A stretch of DNA of 55,743 bases from an uncultured Oscillospiraceae bacterium (GCA_934454435.1 CAKSGA010000003.1:1-55743); one strand, 5' to 3'; positions 9,601 to 18,225 are shown, counted from the first letter of the stretch. Notes: generated by a model not told the origin, from the letters alone. Numbers and translations: made by a program.

Positions 9601-10214
9601 TTGACCACGTACTTGCTTCCGGCAAGAACGTGAACGTCCTGGTATTTGATACTGAGGTTTACTCCAACACCGGCGGACAGGCTTCCAAGGCTACGAACGT
9701 GGGTGCAGTTGCACAGTTCGCAGCAGGCGGTAAGGACGTCAAGAAGAAGGACCTGGCAGGCATCGCAATGAGCTACGGCTATGTATACGTTGCACAGATC
9801 TCCATGGGCGCTGACAAGAACCAGTGCCTGAAGGCTATCGCAGAGGCTGAGGCTTATGACGGTCCGTCCCTGATCATCGCTTACGCACCGTGCATCAACC
9901 ACGGTATCAAGGGCGGTCTGACCATCGCTCAGCAGGTCGAGAAGGAAGCTGTAGAGGCTGGTTACTGGCATCTGTTCCGCTTCAACCCGGCTCTGGCAGA
10001 CGAGGGCAAGAACCCGTTCACACTCGACAGCAAGGCTCCGACCGGCGACTACAAGGCATTCATGATGAGAGAGGTACGTTACAACTCCCTGATGCGTGCT
10101 AATCCCGAGAGAGCTACTGTTCTGTTCGACAAGGCTGTAAAGAACGCTGCCGCTAAGTACAAGCACCTGGTAGAACTCCAGAATATGTACGGCGACGAGT
10201 TCAAGCAGGATTAA
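6642..10214 (+). CDS. nifJ: Pyruvate:ferredoxin (flavodoxin) oxidoreductase
   Basis: This enzyme oxidises pyruvate with CoA to acetyl-CoA and CO2 and passes electrons to ferredoxin, the central step of clostridial fermentation. The single 1190-residue chain has all expected domains: the N-terminal pyruvate-binding part (YPITPSS), two 4Fe-4S motifs (CIECNQCAFVC near 695, CTGCGVCANIC near 748), the proximal cluster segment CAGCGE near 822, and the TPP site GGDGWAYDIG near 972 with NTGGQAS. The ATG at 6642 is chosen because AAGGAGG (6626-6632) lies nine bases upstream; the longer frame starts at the promoter. Codon use is strongly biased, as in a highly expressed gene. Confidence 0.97.
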   Translation: MAREKQTMDGNNAAAHVSYAFTDLAAIYPITPSSVMAEVTDSWSTAGVKNIFGEQVKVVEMQSEAGAAGAVHGSLSAGALTTTYTASQGLLLMIPNMYKIAGELLPSVIHVSARAVASHALSIFGDHSDIYACRQTGYAMLCSTNPQEVMDLGAVAHLSAIKGRVPFLHFFDGFRTSHEIQKIEKWDYETLKGMVDMDAVQAFRDRALNPEKPVLHGTAQNPDIFFQAREACNTYYNNIPSVVTEYMNKVNAEIGTDYKLFNYYGAPDAEEVIIAMGSVCDTIEETIDYLAKQGRKVGLVKVRLYRPFVSSALVDAIPATVKKISVLDRTKEPGSLGEPLYLDVVAALKKENKFQDVPVFTGRYGLGSKDCNPAQIIAVYNNTTKPVFTLGINDDVTHLSLDITENPNTTPEGTTCCKFWGLGSDGTVGANKNSIKIIGDHTDMYAQAYFAYDSKKSGGVTISHLRFGKTPIKSTYFINKSNFVACHNPSYIDKYDMVEDVIPGGSFLLNCHWTVDELDEKLPAPVKAYIAKNHINFYIINANKVAREIGLGNKTNTVLQSAFFSIANIIPPEDAITYMKKMAYKSFAKKGDDIVNMNYAAIDKGAGEVVKVDVPASWADCEGKLPTHQAEGDNKFLVDFVNKVQIPVNAQRGDQIPVSTFVDMNIVDGTFPQGSAAYEKRGIAVDVPQWIPENCIECNQCAFVCPHAVIRPFIMTADEAAAAPASVKTKDAMQLPGMKYTMAVSTLDCTGCGVCANICPAGAKDKSKSALVMKPIETQMDQQPVFDYAVAKVSDKPEVHEKFKETTVKGSQFKQPLLEFSGACAGCGETPYAKIVTQLFGDRMYIANATGCSSIWAGSEPSTPYTTNKEGKGPAWANSLFEDNAEFGYGMFLAQDTLRKRVQKKLKDVREDAHDDAKALIDEYFATENDGKATAAATKKLVSALEKCPAKDGIIGEILAAKNYLSKKSQWIFGGDGWAYDIGYGGLDHVLASGKNVNVLVFDTEVYSNTGGQASKATNVGAVAQFAAGGKDVKKKDLAGIAMSYGYVYVAQISMGADKNQCLKAIAEAEAYDGPSLIIAYAPCINHGIKGGLTIAQQVEKEAVEAGYWHLFRFNPALADEGKNPFTLDSKAPTGDYKAFMMREVRYNSLMRANPERATVLFDKAVKNAAAKYKHLVELQNMYGDEFKQD

Positions 10215-10245
10215 ATAACGGCGATAAAGGCGCATCTACTGCGTC

Positions 10246-10287
10246 AAAGCCCCATCGGCAGGTTTCAACCTGGCCGGTGGGGCTTTT
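10246..10287 (+). terminator. Terminator of nifJ
   Basis: A long stem, AAGCCCCATCGGC / GCCGGTGGGGCTT, encloses AGGTTTCAACCTG and is followed by TTCCT. Confidence 0.85.
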
Positions 10288-10338
10288 CCTTGTATCTGCA
10301 CCTTTCTCACCGTTATTTGTGTTCCTGTAATAAGAATT

Positions 10339-10368
10339 TCTCCCCATCGGCGACGGTGGGGAGATTTT
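10339..10368. terminator. Second hairpin after nifJ
   Basis: TCTCCCCATCG / CGGTGGGGAGA with loop GCGA is followed by TTTT. It resembles the hairpin at 10963. Confidence 0.6.
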
Positions 10369-10399
10369 AAGTAATGAAAGAAACTGTATCAAAAAATGC

Positions 10400-10429
10400 T
10401 TGACTTTGGCGTTTCGTTTGTAATATAAT
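10400..10429 (+). promoter_or_regulatory. Promoter of the first membrane/zinc-ribbon gene
   Basis: TTGACT (10400-10405) and TATAAT (10424-10429) are 18 bases apart. Confidence 0.7.
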
Positions 10430-10459
10430 GATATATAAAAATTGTTGGAGGTATATATC

Positions 10460-10948
10460 ATGTTCAATAATTGGACGCCATTCAATAAGGTACTTATGAT
10501 AGTGAGCCTGCTGGCAAACGTTGTGATACTCATAATCGGGGTCTGCGCACTGTCAGACGCATTCTACTGGTTCGAGAAGAGCGCATGGATCTTTGTTGTC
10601 GCAGGTCTGTTCGGGATAATCATGGTGCATTCCATCTGGGGACTGTTCATAGAGATGTCGAAGAACATTATAAGAATAGGTGAGAGAACATCTGGCAGGG
10701 GTTCCGGCGATCCGTTCCAGCAGAACGGTAACTCCCGCATAGCACAGGCCGCTGCAAAGCTCAGCAGCATTTCAAACGAAATGCAGAACGCCCCGAAGCC
10801 TGCAAATCAGGTCCCCCCGGCTCCGGCGCAGCCTAGCGTTCCGGAAGCCAGACCGTGGAAGTGCACAAGCTGCGGCAGCGTGAATTCCCCCAGCAGCAGC
10901 TTCTGTCAGGGCTGCGGCCAGGCGAAGAGCATAGGCCTCTGGCGCTGA
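10460..10948 (+). CDS. Small membrane protein with C-terminal zinc ribbon (first paralog)
   Basis: This 162-residue protein is of unknown function. It has two hydrophobic helices (about 10-31 and 42-64), then the segment HSIWGLFIEMSKNII, a polar linker rich in Pro, Ala and Gln, and a zinc ribbon with C-x2-C-x10-C-x2-C spacing (CTSCG...CQGCG). The start is set by GGAGG (10447-10451) upstream of the ATG at 10460. The next gene has the same layout. Two helices plus a soluble zinc ribbon could make a membrane-tethered binding module, but no partner is evident. It has its own promoter and terminator. Confidence 0.8.
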   Translation: MFNNWTPFNKVLMIVSLLANVVILIIGVCALSDAFYWFEKSAWIFVVAGLFGIIMVHSIWGLFIEMSKNIIRIGERTSGRGSGDPFQQNGNSRIAQAAAKLSSISNEMQNAPKPANQVPPAPAQPSVPEARPWKCTSCGSVNSPSSSFCQGCGQAKSIGLWR

Positions 10949-10962
10949 AACTTACAATAGAG

Positions 10963-10999
10963 AACCCCTCCCCACCGGTGACGGCGGGGAGGGGTTTGT
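10963..10999 (+). terminator. Terminator of the first membrane/zinc-ribbon gene
   Basis: AACCCCTCCCC / GGGGAGGGGTT is followed by TG. It has nearly the same inner sequence as the hairpin at 10339. Confidence 0.7.
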
Positions 11000-11067
11000 G
11001 GTACAAAAGACATTATTATATTGTTGTATTATAATATTACTAGTATTATATTATTGGAGGTAATTAT

Positions 11068-11613
11068 ATGAAATCATTTTGGACGAGTATTAATAATGGA
11101 TTACTTTTTTTCAGTCTTTTGCTATCCATAGTTATTTTAATTGTTGTGGCGTCAAGCTATAAAGACGTATTGTCGACCGAAATGCTGATAGGGATAATTA
11201 TTCTTGGTATCAATTTTATTCTTATGGTTCACTCTTTCTGGGGAATGATAGTTGAGATGTCAAAAAACGTAATAAACGGTGGGGATCTTCCCGACTTGAT
11301 CAGTAAGGAAAGCAAACGAATTTCTAAAGAGAATGAACAACTTAAAGTGAAGATAGATGAAATGTCAACAAAGTTAAGCCTGCTTACCGCCATGATGGCA
11401 AACAATCCCGGCGAAAATAAACAGAGAGAAGTTAACATTCCTCAGGGACTAATTATTAGCGATGAAGAATTCATACCCCAGGAAGTTGACGCTACTCCGA
11501 TGGAAAATGAAGGCGGGAAAAAAATTGGCTGGTATTGTAGTTCGTGTATGTATGGTAACAGCAATGAAAACAAATTTTGTGAGCGTTGCGGAAATCCAAG
11601 AATGTTCAGTTGA
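11068..11613 (+). CDS. Small membrane protein with C-terminal zinc ribbon (second paralog)
   Basis: This 181-residue protein is related to its upstream neighbour. It has two hydrophobic helices (about 11-30 and 42-62), then HSFWGMIVEMSKNVI, which matches the neighbour's HSIWGLFIEMSKNII. A charged, probably coiled-coil stretch (ISKENEQLKVKIDEM) follows, and the protein ends in a zinc ribbon with the same C-x2-C-x10-C-x2-C spacing (CSSCM...CERCG). Start: TTGGAGG precedes the ATG. The gene is much richer in A and T (codons TTA, ATA, AAA) than its neighbours, which suggests a different history from the first paralog despite adjacency. Function unknown. Confidence 0.8.
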   Translation: MKSFWTSINNGLLFFSLLLSIVILIVVASSYKDVLSTEMLIGIIILGINFILMVHSFWGMIVEMSKNVINGGDLPDLISKESKRISKENEQLKVKIDEMSTKLSLLTAMMANNPGENKQREVNIPQGLIISDEEFIPQEVDATPMENEGGKKIGWYCSSCMYGNSNENKFCERCGNPRMFS

Positions 11614-11735
11614 TTTTATTTATGGAGAGTATAAAAGGACGATTTTCTGCTTAGAAAATCTCAGGGCGGATCTCCTATTTCAACGTTTATCTTTCCCAAG
11701 CAGACTTACTGGGGCATACTATATTAATGTAACAA

Positions 11736-11761
11736 CCGCCGGAGCCCGAAAGCTCCGGCGG
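11736..11761 (-). terminator. Terminator of the ABC exporter operon
   Basis: CCGCCGGAG / CTCCGGCGG with an eight-base loop lies 20 bases beyond the exporter stop. The T-tract on the minus strand is weak (TTGTT). Confidence 0.65.
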
Positions 11762-11781
11762 CATGCCGTTCATATCATAAC

Positions 11782-13584
11782 TCAGACGTAATACTGAGCC
11801 TGCGCAGCGAACATCTCGGCGTAGATCCCGCCGGGCCTGTGCACCAGCTCGTCATGCGTGCCGAGCTCCTTTATCGTGCAGTCGGAGAACACAGCGATAC
11901 GGTCGCAGAATTTGCAGCTTGAAAGCCGGTGGGAGATATACACCGCCGTCTTTCCGCCCACAAGCTCGTTGAACCGGCAGTATATCTCGTACTCCGCCAC
12001 CGGGTCGAGCGCCGCCGTGGGCTCATCGAGTATCACCACGGGAGCGTCCTTGTACAGCGCCCTTGCGATGGCGAGCTTCTGCTGCTCACCGCCGGAAAGC
12101 TGCACGCCGTCCTTCTCGAACTGGCGGAACATCATCGTGTCACGCCCGTGCGGCAGCGTGTTGACCTTATCCAGCAGACCCACCTTTTCAAGCACGCCGT
12201 CCACGCTCTCCGGGGAGTCCTCCTGCCCGAGCAGGATATTATCACTCACCGAAAAAGCCAGCAGCCGGAAGTCCTGGAACACCACCGAGAACAGCTTCAT
12301 GTACTCGTCAAGGTCGTAGTCACGGATATTCACGCCGTCAAGGAGTATCTCGCCCTCGTCCGTGTCATACAGACGGCAGAGGAGCTTTATGAACGTGGTC
12401 TTGCCGGCGCCGTTCAGACCGACTACCGACAGCCGCTCCCCCGCTTTTATCTTTATGGAAACGTTTTTCAGCACCTGCACTCCCGTGTTCGGGTATGAGA
12501 AGCTGACGTTCCTGAACTCTATCTCGTGCGGCCTGCTGAGGTTTTCTACCTTTCGGCTGCCCTTCTGGAGGTACGGCGGGTACTCCATCAGCTTCACCGT
12601 TTCATAGGCGTAATTACAGCGCTTGACTATGTCCTGGAGATTGAATATCATGCCCTGCACGGCAGTGTTGAACGTTCCGCCGGCAGTGGTAAGCTGCGAG
12701 AACTGACCTATGGTTATCTTCCCCAGTATAGCCAGGAAGCCGAGGTACAGGTAGGTACCGAAGTCCCTCAGGGAAGTCACCACAACGTCAAGGACATTCA
12801 GCGGATACTGCTCGTCCATCTTCTTAACATCGAATTCCAGCTGGCGTTTAAGCTGTGCGGCGGACTTTGCAATGAGCGTCCCCGCAGCGCCGTATAGGCG
12901 GACGTCCTTTGCAAAGCGGATATCCTCCTGCTCGTAGTTGATGTAGTAATATATGCGGTCAACCTTTGAAAGCTCGCTGAACCACTTGACCTCTATGCGG
13001 TTCTTTCTGGCATTTATCACCGAAGAAGCCGCCAGCAGCACGCCGATTATCAGCAGCAGCCAGGGCGCATTTATCGCAAGGATAGTCACCACGCCCACTA
13101 TCTTCACGGCGTTCGAGATGATATTGAAGAAGTTCATGCAGATACCGTGCAGGCCTCCGGACCAGTCGATACCTTCATTTGCTCTGTTTATCTGGTCGAG
13201 GGCTTCCTTGTTCTCGGTAAGGGCGAAATCTATGTCCATACAGCGCTCCGCCACCATCTCCCGGGAGTAGTTCAGGAACTTGTCCTCGAAGCGCTCCAGG
13301 TAGACCGTGAGCTGCATTCCGGCGGTGCCGAACAGGATATCCAGTCCCACCATCAGCGCCGCATACAGGATTATCTGCGGGACGCTGCGCTCCGGCTGGC
13401 AGAGAGCGTCCACCAGCAGCGGCAGGAATATCAGGTCGATGAACGGCAGCACGGACTGCACCACAACGTTTATCACCGACACGATGAAGTAGCGCTTGCT
13501 GAACCTCCACGCCACCGGCAGGTAGTATTTCAGCGTTCTGAGCACTACGCCGTTTTTCTTTTCGTTCCTGTCGGAATTACTCAC
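11782..13584 (-). CDS. ABC exporter, fused permease-ATPase, second subunit
   Basis: This 600-residue half-transporter has about six membrane helices in residues 20-320 followed by an ATPase domain with Walker A GLNGAGKTT, signature LSGGEQQKLAIARAL, Walker B VVILDEPTAALD and the H-loop SHR. It probably forms a heterodimer with the preceding subunit. GTG at 13584 is chosen as start: it overlaps the upstream stop (TAA at 13577-13579) and follows GGAAGGGGG at eight bases; the longer frame runs inside the upstream gene. Both subunits end in a VQAQYYV-type segment. Cargo is unknown; peptide, lipid and drug export are all possible. Confidence 0.9.
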   Translation of the reverse strand: MSNSDRNEKKNGVVLRTLKYYLPVAWRFSKRYFIVSVINVVVQSVLPFIDLIFLPLLVDALCQPERSVPQIILYAALMVGLDILFGTAGMQLTVYLERFEDKFLNYSREMVAERCMDIDFALTENKEALDQINRANEGIDWSGGLHGICMNFFNIISNAVKIVGVVTILAINAPWLLLIIGVLLAASSVINARKNRIEVKWFSELSKVDRIYYYINYEQEDIRFAKDVRLYGAAGTLIAKSAAQLKRQLEFDVKKMDEQYPLNVLDVVVTSLRDFGTYLYLGFLAILGKITIGQFSQLTTAGGTFNTAVQGMIFNLQDIVKRCNYAYETVKLMEYPPYLQKGSRKVENLSRPHEIEFRNVSFSYPNTGVQVLKNVSIKIKAGERLSVVGLNGAGKTTFIKLLCRLYDTDEGEILLDGVNIRDYDLDEYMKLFSVVFQDFRLLAFSVSDNILLGQEDSPESVDGVLEKVGLLDKVNTLPHGRDTMMFRQFEKDGVQLSGGEQQKLAIARALYKDAPVVILDEPTAALDPVAEYEIYCRFNELVGGKTAVYISHRLSSCKFCDRIAVFSDCTIKELGTHDELVHRPGGIYAEMFAAQAQYYV

Positions 13585-15475
13585 GGACAACGCCCCCTTC
13601 CTGTGCGGGAGCGGGCTCCGCCCCGTCCTCAACGTAATACTGCGCCTGCACCCGGAACATCTCCGCATAGGCGCCGTTCTTTTTCAGCAGCTCGTCATGA
13701 GTGCCGTACTCCACCATCTCGCCGCCCACGAACATTGCGATGGTGTCGCAGAAGCGTGTTGACGAAAGTCTGTGGGATATGTACACCGCCGACCTGCTGC
13801 CTATCATTCCGTCAAAACTCTGGTAGAGGTGGTATTCTGCCAGGGCGTCAAGAGCCGCCGTGGGTTCGTCAAGCACGACTACCGGGGCGTTCTTGTAGAG
13901 TGCCCTTGCGAGAGCCATCTTCTGCTTCTCGCCGCCGGAAAGGTCCACGCCGTCGTCGTAGAGGACTTTGAGCATTTGTGTATCAATGCCCTTGGGGAGC
14001 TTGTCGAGCTTCTCGCCCATACCTGCGGCACGCAGGAACTCCTCCGCCTTTGCCTTGTCGGTGTTTTCGCTGAGCTGCATCGAAACGTTCTCGCACAGCG
14101 GGAAAGCGAACACCTCGACCTCCTGGAAAGCCGGGGAGAACAGCCTGAAATATTCGTTCCGGTCGAACTCCCGGATATCAGTTCCGTTGCAGAGTATCTG
14201 ACCCTCTGTGACGTCATACAGCCGCAGAAGCAGCTTTATGAACGTGGATTTCCCGGCACCGTTGAGTCCCACCACTGCGAGCCTCTGCCCGGCGCTGAAC
14301 GTGAGGTTCAGGTTCCTGAGGGCGTATTTCTCCTGCCCCTTGTATCTGAACGAAACGTTCCTGAACTCGAACGTGTAGCTGTCGGAACTCGGCACCGGAA
14401 TGTGCTTCTCCTGAAGCTCGTCCGCATTCTTTATGTCCATGTAGCTGCGGAAGTCGTCCACCTTGGCGGAGTGCTCCCGCATTCCCCCCAGGGACTGGAG
14501 GAACTGACTGACATACATTGAAAGCGTGATGGCGCTGCCGGTATACAGTGTAAAATCTCCGATGGACATTCCGTTCACCAGCATGTCGTATATGAGCCAG
14601 CCGTAGATGAGCACGTTACGCACCAGGGATATCCCCTGCCCGAACCACACGTTCATGCTCCAGTATTTCCGGGACTGTATCCAGTGCTGAAGTTCGATAT
14701 CGTTGACGTCCTTATATTTCCCGAGCAGCCACTTCTTCATACCATACAGCCGGATATCCTTTGCGTAGGAGAAATCGGTGGAAACGTCCTGCATATAGTG
14801 CATCTTGCGCCAGTGGGGAGCCATTGCGTCCCACATGACTTCCTTATCCTTTATGCGGATATAGTCGAAATACTCGAACTGAATGAACGACAGCACGAAT
14901 ATAATGAGCACCAGCCAGCCGTTCAGCGTAAAGATTATACCCACCGCCGTCAGGACTGCCACAAGCTGCACCGCCGTTGACCACATGTTGGTCATGAGTG
15001 CGCCGATACCCATCCACTCGCCCTCTGCGGCACGCTTTGCCTTTTGCAGCCGGTCGAGCATGTCGGGGTCCTCGAGGGACTCATACTCCATGTTCATGGT
15101 CTTTGCAATGCGTTCCTCGATGAGCTTCAGGCGGGTGTACATAAAGCCGATGTTCAGTTTTTTAGAAGCTGTGGTGTTAAGCCACATCATCACGAATTCC
15201 ACCGCCGTGGTGCCGATGACCAGCCACAGCAGCGGTGTAACGTCCTTATCCGCCGAGCCCGCCTGCATGGTTATCATGTCGATGACCAGCTTTGCGATGA
15301 CCGTCCAGATATAGGACATGGAGGCTCCCGCTATGCCTCCTATGACGAGGTACGCCAGGGTGCTTTTCCTGTATTTCAGGAAAGCCCTGATGATGTACCC
15401 GCAGTTCCTGAGCAAGCCGTACTCATGGTGCAGCCCGTCAGTCTGCTCTTTCTTTTTTTCTCTGTAGAATAGCAT
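13577..15475 (-). CDS. ABC exporter, fused permease-ATPase, first subunit
   Basis: This 632-residue half-transporter has an N-terminal membrane domain and a C-terminal ATPase with Walker A GLNGAGKST, signature LSGGEKQKMALARAL, Walker B VVVLDEPTAALD and SHR. It overlaps the second subunit by eight bases, so the two are translationally coupled. GGAGAG lies before the ATG, and that ribosome site can pair with CTCTCC just upstream (hairpin at 15482-15501), which may limit translation or reflect read-through from fabV. Cargo unknown. Confidence 0.9.
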   Translation of the reverse strand: MLFYREKKKEQTDGLHHEYGLLRNCGYIIRAFLKYRKSTLAYLVIGGIAGASMSYIWTVIAKLVIDMITMQAGSADKDVTPLLWLVIGTTAVEFVMMWLNTTASKKLNIGFMYTRLKLIEERIAKTMNMEYESLEDPDMLDRLQKAKRAAEGEWMGIGALMTNMWSTAVQLVAVLTAVGIIFTLNGWLVLIIFVLSFIQFEYFDYIRIKDKEVMWDAMAPHWRKMHYMQDVSTDFSYAKDIRLYGMKKWLLGKYKDVNDIELQHWIQSRKYWSMNVWFGQGISLVRNVLIYGWLIYDMLVNGMSIGDFTLYTGSAITLSMYVSQFLQSLGGMREHSAKVDDFRSYMDIKNADELQEKHIPVPSSDSYTFEFRNVSFRYKGQEKYALRNLNLTFSAGQRLAVVGLNGAGKSTFIKLLLRLYDVTEGQILCNGTDIREFDRNEYFRLFSPAFQEVEVFAFPLCENVSMQLSENTDKAKAEEFLRAAGMGEKLDKLPKGIDTQMLKVLYDDGVDLSGGEKQKMALARALYKNAPVVVLDEPTAALDALAEYHLYQSFDGMIGSRSAVYISHRLSSTRFCDTIAMFVGGEMVEYGTHDELLKKNGAYAEMFRVQAQYYVEDGAEPAPAQEGGVVRE

Positions 15476-15481
15476 AATTAC

Positions 15482-15501
15482 TCTCCGGGAATGGGGGAGA
15501 G
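15482..15501 (-). promoter_or_regulatory. Hairpin covering the exporter ribosome binding site
   Basis: On the minus strand CTCTCC and GGAGAG pair across an eight-base loop. The GGAGAG arm is the apparent ribosome site of the exporter's first gene. It could be a weak terminator after fabV or a translational control. Confidence 0.4.
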
Positions 15502-15516
15502 AAATACAATTCCGGA

Positions 15517-16695
15517 TCAGACCTCAACGTCTGCGTCGTAGTCTACTCCGTCCATTCCAAAACCAAAGAGCTCGTAGAAGTCCTTCCAGTAGCCGTCGAT
15601 ATCGGTGAATTCCCTGAAATTATCAGCATTCAGGACGTTCCAGAGCTTCGTTACCTCGTCCTGGATCTCCGGCTTCATTTCGAGATCGTCAAGACGTAAT
15701 CTTCCCTCTCCGTCAACAGCGCCCGCTGCGGGCTTTCCGTCCGGTGTGAGCTTTTCAGCAAACAGGCGGTACATCTGCTCGATGCAGCCCTCGTGCACGC
15801 CCTTCTCCTTCATCACCTTATAGAGAATGGAGATATAGAGCGGCACTATCGGGATAGCTGCGCTGGACTGTGTCACCAGCGCCTTATTGACGGAAATGTA
15901 CGCTTTTATGCCGTCTGCGGCGTATTTTTCGGTTATCTCCTTCGAGGTCTGGAACAGGTGAGCCTTGGCTCTGCCTATGGAGCCCTCAAAGTACATCGGG
16001 TGGGTTATCTCCGGACCGATATACGAGTAGGCAACGGTAACGGCGTTGTCCTCTATTGCGTCAGCAGCTTTCAGTGCGTCGATCCATGCCGCCCAGTCCT
16101 CGCCGCCCATTACCTTGACGGTAGCGGCGATCTCCTCCTCGGTGGCAGGCTCGATGGTGACTTCGGATACGGTATTGTTCCGAAGGTCGATGGTCTTGTT
16201 GGTGTAGGCTTCTCCGGTGGTCTTGAGGACGGAGGAATAGGTCACATCGCCGACGGTCCTCCTGGGAGCGGCGAGGCTGTATATAACAGCGTCCACCTTG
16301 CCGAGATCGGCCCTGATGATGTCGATGACTTCCTTCTTGCACTCGTCTGAATATGCGTCGCCGTTGACGGTCTTTGCATAAAGCCCGTCAGCCTGTGCAA
16401 ACTTCTCGAAAGCCTTTGTGTTGTACCAGCCGGAGGTCCCGGTCTTGTTCCCGCTTGCGGGACGGTCGAACATAACACCGAGGGTCGCTGCGCCGGCGGA
16501 ATAAGCCAGTGCTATGCGGCTTGCAAGTCCGTAGCCCATGGAGCTGCCTATAACGAGCACCTTCTTCGGCTTAAAACCATTATCCTCCGCTTTCTTTGAC
16601 TTTACATACTCTATCTCAGACTTCACAACTGCCTCGCAGCCCACCGGGTGAGCCGTGGTGCAGATAAAACCTCTTACCTTGGGTTTAACGATCAT
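15517..16695 (-). CDS. fabV: NADH-dependent trans-2-enoyl-ACP/CoA reductase
   Basis: This cytosolic enzyme reduces the trans-2 double bond of enoyl thioesters, the last step of a fatty acid elongation cycle. The 392-residue chain matches the usual FabV length. It has the cofactor segment GSSMGYGLASR near residues 50-60 and the Tyr-x8-Lys active site in YFEGSIGRAK. The ATG at 16695 is chosen because AAGGAG lies seven bases upstream. It precedes the ABC exporter by 41 bases on the same strand and may be co-transcribed. FabV-type reductases are known to be naturally tolerant of triclosan; that is family knowledge, not seen here. Confidence 0.94.
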   Translation of the reverse strand: MIVKPKVRGFICTTAHPVGCEAVVKSEIEYVKSKKAEDNGFKPKKVLVIGSSMGYGLASRIALAYSAGAATLGVMFDRPASGNKTGTSGWYNTKAFEKFAQADGLYAKTVNGDAYSDECKKEVIDIIRADLGKVDAVIYSLAAPRRTVGDVTYSSVLKTTGEAYTNKTIDLRNNTVSEVTIEPATEEEIAATVKVMGGEDWAAWIDALKAADAIEDNAVTVAYSYIGPEITHPMYFEGSIGRAKAHLFQTSKEITEKYAADGIKAYISVNKALVTQSSAAIPIVPLYISILYKVMKEKGVHEGCIEQMYRLFAEKLTPDGKPAAGAVDGEGRLRLDDLEMKPEIQDEVTKLWNVLNADNFREFTDIDGYWKDFYELFGFGMDGVDYDADVEV

Positions 16696-16791
16696 GATGA
16701 TACTCCTTCCCCGCAATAACGCAAGACACGTATGCATTACTGCGCTTTGAAAAAACTGAAAGCTGCGGCGTTCCGCAGTGCGTACAAAATT

Positions 16792-16820
16792 ATTTTAACA
16801 TATTATCAGCGAATTTACAA
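16792..16820 (-). promoter_or_regulatory. Promoter of fabV
   Basis: On the minus strand TTGTAA and TAAAAT are 17 bases apart. Confidence 0.6.
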
Positions 16821-16861
16821 GGGGTAATCGCAATTTTTCTGCGGGCTTCACTCATAAGCGG

Positions 16862-16890
16862 TTGATTTCCGGCGGGAAATATGGTAAAAT
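16862..16890 (+). promoter_or_regulatory. Promoter of the GH3 lipoprotein gene
   Basis: TTGATT (16862-16867) and TAAAAT (16885-16890) are 17 bases apart, 25 bases before the start codon. Confidence 0.65.
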
Positions 16891-16914
16891 AGCAGTACAT
16901 CAGGGGGTGTTATA

Positions 16915-18165
16915 ATGAAGATAGTCAGAAGTATTCTCTGCGCATTCACAGCGCTTATTCTTACCGGCTGCTCCGGGACTTCCACCGTGCTCCCCTCCGG
17001 AGCGACCGGAACGTCCGGATCGACCGGAATGAGCGGGACGACCAGCGTATCCGGTCCGGAAGTCACCGGGACCTCGCCGGAGATCTACCCGGAAACCACG
17101 GAAAGCGAGCCCGTGGAGCCCACCCGGGAAGCCCCGCCGACCGTGGAGCCCTCAGACCCCGTGGAGGTCCGGGCGCTGGAGCTTCTCTCCGGCATGACCC
17201 CGGTGGAAAAGGCGGGACAGGTGGTGCTTGCGAGATACCCGGGAAGCTCTGCGGCGCAGGACCAGGCGGAACTCCACCTGGGAGGTTTCACGCTCTTCGC
17301 CGCCGACATTGACGGGAAGTCCCCGGAGCAGCTCACCGAAGAGCTTTCGGAGCTCCAGGCGGGGGCTGCGATACCGCTTCTTATCGCCGTGGACGAAGAG
17401 GGCGGCAGCGTGGTGCGGGTGTCGAAGTTCCCGCAGTTCCGCAGCGAGAGGTTCCCGGCGCAGAGCGAGGTGCTGGCTTCCGGCGGCGCTGACGGCGTGT
17501 ATGCGGACGCCGTGGAGAAATCCGGACTGCTGGCTCCGCTCGGATTCAGCCTGAACCTTGCACCGGTGTGCGACCTGCCCCGCTCGGCGTCCGACTACAT
17601 ATACGACCGGGCTTTCGGCACTGACGTGGAGGAGGTCTGCGAAGCGGTGCGGAGCGCCGTTTCCGGCTACGTGGACAGCGGAATGCTCTGTGCCCTGAAG
17701 CACTTCCCGGGCTACGGCAACAATCTGGACACCCACACCGGGATATCCATTGACGAGCGTCCCATGTCCGAGCTGGAGGAGCTCGACCTGAAGCCGTTCA
17801 TTGCGGGGATAGAGGCGGGAGCGCCCGTGGTGATGGTGTCCCACAACATCGTGAAATGTGTGAACGCAGAGCTCCCGGGCTCGCTTTCACCGGAAATGTA
17901 CACACTGGTGCGCAGCCTTGGGTTCGATGGGGTGATAATGACTGACGACCTCTCGATGGAGGCAATAGGCACCTACTGCGGCGAGAACAGGGCAGCAGTG
18001 ACGGCTCTGCTTGCAGGCGCCGACCTGCTGTGCAGCTCCGATTACAAAAACGCCGTGGCTGCACTGGTCCAGGCGGTGAACTCCGGGGAGATACCAGCGG
18101 AGCGCCTTGACGATGCGGTCCTGAGGATACTGAAGATGAAAATACGTAACGGAATGCTGGACTGA
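16915..18165 (+). CDS. GH3 beta-N-acetylhexosaminidase-like lipoprotein
   Basis: This 416-residue glycoside hydrolase family 3 protein is of the NagZ type, likely to cut N-acetylglucosamine from peptidoglycan fragments. A lipoprotein signal is clear: a charged start, a hydrophobic stretch and the lipobox LTGC with Cys19. A Thr/Ser/Gly/Pro-rich tether follows to about residue 80. The catalytic domain shows DEEGGSVVRV, the NagZ-typical KHFPGYG with following DTHTG, and MTDDLSMEA carrying the nucleophile aspartate. It is therefore an outer-face, membrane-tethered enzyme, unlike cytosolic NagZ of Gram-negatives. The ATG follows GGGGGTG. Single-gene unit. Confidence 0.88.
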   Translation: MKIVRSILCAFTALILTGCSGTSTVLPSGATGTSGSTGMSGTTSVSGPEVTGTSPEIYPETTESEPVEPTREAPPTVEPSDPVEVRALELLSGMTPVEKAGQVVLARYPGSSAAQDQAELHLGGFTLFAADIDGKSPEQLTEELSELQAGAAIPLLIAVDEEGGSVVRVSKFPQFRSERFPAQSEVLASGGADGVYADAVEKSGLLAPLGFSLNLAPVCDLPRSASDYIYDRAFGTDVEEVCEAVRSAVSGYVDSGMLCALKHFPGYGNNLDTHTGISIDERPMSELEELDLKPFIAGIEAGAPVVMVSHNIVKCVNAELPGSLSPEMYTLVRSLGFDGVIMTDDLSMEAIGTYCGENRAAVTALLAGADLLCSSDYKNAVAALVQAVNSGEIPAERLDDAVLRILKMKIRNGMLD

Positions 18166-18225
18166 GCCCCGCTGTTTTGCAAATGCGGGAGCGGAACAGG
18201 TCACGTCCGTCACAGAAACGCCCCC

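Noticed and set aside
6960..10235. Long open frame (1091 codons) opposite nifJ
   Set aside because: It is the antisense shadow of a highly codon-biased gene; the protein is Leu/Val/Cys-rich, has no domain and no ribosome site.
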